A DNA stretch of 64,000 nucleotides, from the NCBI RefSeq assembly GCF_021018805.1, contig NC_086251.1, positions 40,990,767 through 41,054,766 on the forward strand, read 5' to 3'. Under the pieces are notes generated by a model. The model had not been told where the DNA came from and did no database searches. It saw nothing but the letters and a program-made list of their open reading frames with translations. Positions 61,641 to 64,000 of the stretch are shown here, piece after piece. The position numbers and the translations under genes were made by a program. Positions within the stretch are counted from its first letter, which is position 1, and each line of letters starts with the position of its first letter. Source of the DNA: Prinia subflava (lineage: Eukaryota > Chordata > Aves > Passeriformes > Cisticolidae).

Positions 61641-64000
61641 CCCTCCCCACAGATCCATGCTGCTGCATTCTTCCTTACCACGAAGTGCTCTCAACCCTCC
61701 AAAAGGCTGGGCAATGTCAGCACCCCAGGCTCTCCCAGCCACAGTATGAGGCAGGAGAAGGGGGTGTCTGGACGCAGTGCTGGGAATGGCTGTGGAAGGC
61801 CACAGCACCCAGCAGGCAAAAGCCAGGAAAGACAGCAAACAGGATCTACTCTAGAGGCAGGGGCTTGCAGGAGTTCTACTTGGGTTTTGAGCAACAAGAG
61901 GCAAGGAGTTGACTAATACAAATATGCTGTGCTGAAAGAAAGCAGTGGTGGAGGAATGAACAAGTACATGGAGACAAGGGAGGTGAACCCTAGCTGCAGG
62001 CTGGTCTGGGGGGCAGGGAGAAGTTAAGTATGGGCTGGGGCTGGGGTATAGTTGCTGTTGCATGTGACTCAGAAAATGCTGTCCTCTTGGTTGCTCTCTA
62101 AAACTACACATTTATGGATCCCATATGTAAAATAGCGCCATGTTTAAAAAAAAAGCCATCTGGCCCAGCCCAACCTAGAGATGCCAGCAAACAAGTGTGT
62201 TCCTGGCTGAAACACCCAGCCCTGTTCACACACCCATGGAACAGGGCACCTTCACCTTCTCCTCAAATAAGGAATGACAATGCACTCAGTAAGGCCTTCT
62301 GGCAACCCCTGCCTACCCACTTGATGCAGACTTGTGACATGCCTTGCAGATCTATATAAGACCTGCTGCTCTTCTTTGTACAAGTTGATCTCACTGAAAC
62401 AAACAGGCAGATAATCACAAGATGCAAGGACAACAGGAGAGGAATTAACAAGACAGGCCATAGAGGACTTTCAGGAAGCAAAATCTGCAATCATTCTAAC
62501 TGCAAAAGACATAATTCCAGCCTCCTCGAGGCTTTACCTGTCCTTGTGGGTGATCCCCACCCTTGGCTCTGCTGGGTTGCTTTGAGGCCTATAGATTTTG
62601 AAAAACCACTTGTTCTTGCTGAGGGCAAGCTAGCACTCTGTTCCTGCCCAACCACATTAACATCCGCAATGCTCCAGCCCTCACCAGCATCACTGGTACC
62701 ACAGCCTGCTCTCTGCTGCCATCGCAAATGTACTTCTTGTCTGAACATCGAGGCATCCTCAGGGGCTTTAGTCAGGTCCCTGTGGCTGCCTAGTAGACTG
62801 CTAAGTGTCCTTCTGGGTGTCTCTGAGGCTGCTGTTTTTACACCAGCAATGGCAGGTACACAGGAACTCCGGTAAGAACCCAGATCATTCCAGCCCTACA
62901 GAAATCCTTGATCAACTGCCAAATAAAGCAAAATTATAAATTTAAACATGCTAGATAAGAGATGAGTAGCTTCATGATCAGACTTTCTGTTGCAAGATTG
63001 AGAGGAATCCTTCAATTTATTTAGTGGTTCTTTAGCTCCTGCCTTGCTTGCTCTCTGATTCTCTTTTTATTTACTTCTTGCTTTCAAGTTACAGCATTAA
63101 CATCCTTCTTGCTGTCATTCCCATGGAAGAATCCAAGTAAAGCTGATTTTATTTTATTAGTTTCTTTCCAGAGGAACTCTGCATCTGTGACACCTTGCCT
63201 CTCACCTGTCACAGCAACAATCAAGTTTGTTTCACATTGCCTCACACCTATATTTAGTGTACTCTTCACAGCAATCAGGAGTTTGACTTGGCTATATCGG
63301 CAAGAGTGGCACCTTGTCACAAGTCCCAACACTGTATCCTGCACCTGGTAATTGCTCAGCCAACTGCTAGCAGTGATGGAATGGGGAATCCTCGCTGAGG
63401 AAGGATCTGCATTGCTATTCAGTGCTCAGCAAACAATACTGGATGGAGGGTTCATATACATCAGGTCTCACAAACCTTCTGGCTCCCCTCACTACAGCTC
63501 ACTGTCTCCACCACGCAGACTTTGTCCATCCACTGACACATGTGTGAAGGTAGGCACCAGTCCCAGAAGGTCACGAGCAGCTACTGGGGCAGAAAGGGTG
63601 GAGGAGGATTTGGTAGACCCTACTGGCCTTCTAGTGCAGGGGAGCAGTGTTAGACCAGAGAAGATCTGATTCAGTGAGTCTGAAGAAAAGATACATGTTT
63701 GAAAATCAATTTGTTGCTGCACAGTGTGAAAATCTCTTTCTTTTGCTGGGCACAAGTAAAGTCTTCTGGCCTCATGTAGAGATGATGTGGGAAAACAATA
63801 AAACCTGAAATCCAGACCACATTTAATGGGACTAGACAGACTCACTGCAAGATGAGTCAGCTTTTGCAGACAAGCCAGCCCCACTTTCTGTATTACTTCA
63901 CATTCATAGCTAGAAAGCTCTTTCAGACATCTCTGTGGAGTGTATAAGAGACACTGGAAATTAAGCACAGGCCTGTGAAAGGATGTTGAAATACAGGTCA
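61641..64000. other. Intergenic, nothing recognised to the window end
   Basis: Open frames up to 158 codons (63492-63968, minus) show no domain or splice consistency. An A9 run is near 62146. No gene called. Confidence 0.5.

Overview
This is a vertebrate, almost certainly avian, nuclear genomic window. It is exon-poor DNA with GT-AG introns, a few CpG islands, very old CR1-type LINE remnants, a class II (betaretrovirus-like) endogenous retrovirus fragment and a solo LTR. A songbird is possible, but I cannot prove the species. There is no bacterial, plasmid or phage content, and nearly all long open frames are chance frames in introns or intergenic DNA.

The only host protein-coding gene I can support is IFT43, a subunit of the ciliary IFT-A complex, on the + strand. 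Its last six coding exons are 11145-11177, 11653-11699, 23239-23311, 24717-24792, 25137-25199 and 25982-26092. All six splice in frame with GT-AG boundaries and are followed by a short 3' UTR with AATAAA at 26198-26203. The 5' coding exons (roughly the first third of the protein) were not found. They are either upstream of the window or too short or diverged to recognise, so bases 1-11144 are read as intron or 5' region of IFT43.

Layout. 1-1635: a broken, rearranged endogenous retrovirus on the + strand. It holds an integrase fragment with intact HHCC and D,D(35)E residues, then an out-of-order RNase H piece, then two env transmembrane-like segments and a 3' LTR. 1636-11144: intron or 5' region with a strong CpG island and CTCF-like core (about 6530-6970) and an antisense coiled-coil open frame (10438-10926). 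11145-26220: the IFT43 3' half, with a second CpG island inside the 11.5-kb intron (about 21880-22130). 26221-64000: about 38 kb with no gene that I recognise. It contains an old CR1 copy (27690-28080), a ~27-bp minisatellite (28520-28682), a small CpG island (29860-29995), a MIR-like remnant (33190-33335), a solo LTR on the minus strand (39360-39956), another old CR1 copy with two adjacent perfect hairpins (54110-54547), and several blocks whose composition suggests conserved regulatory DNA.

I did not find a convincing new biological system. The best leads are the scrambled pol/env order of the retroviral fragment, the intronic CpG/CTCF island, the putative enhancer blocks near 57.7 and 61.5 kb, and the paired hairpins at 54.5 kb. 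Enhancer calls rest on base composition and motif content only and need a cross-species alignment.
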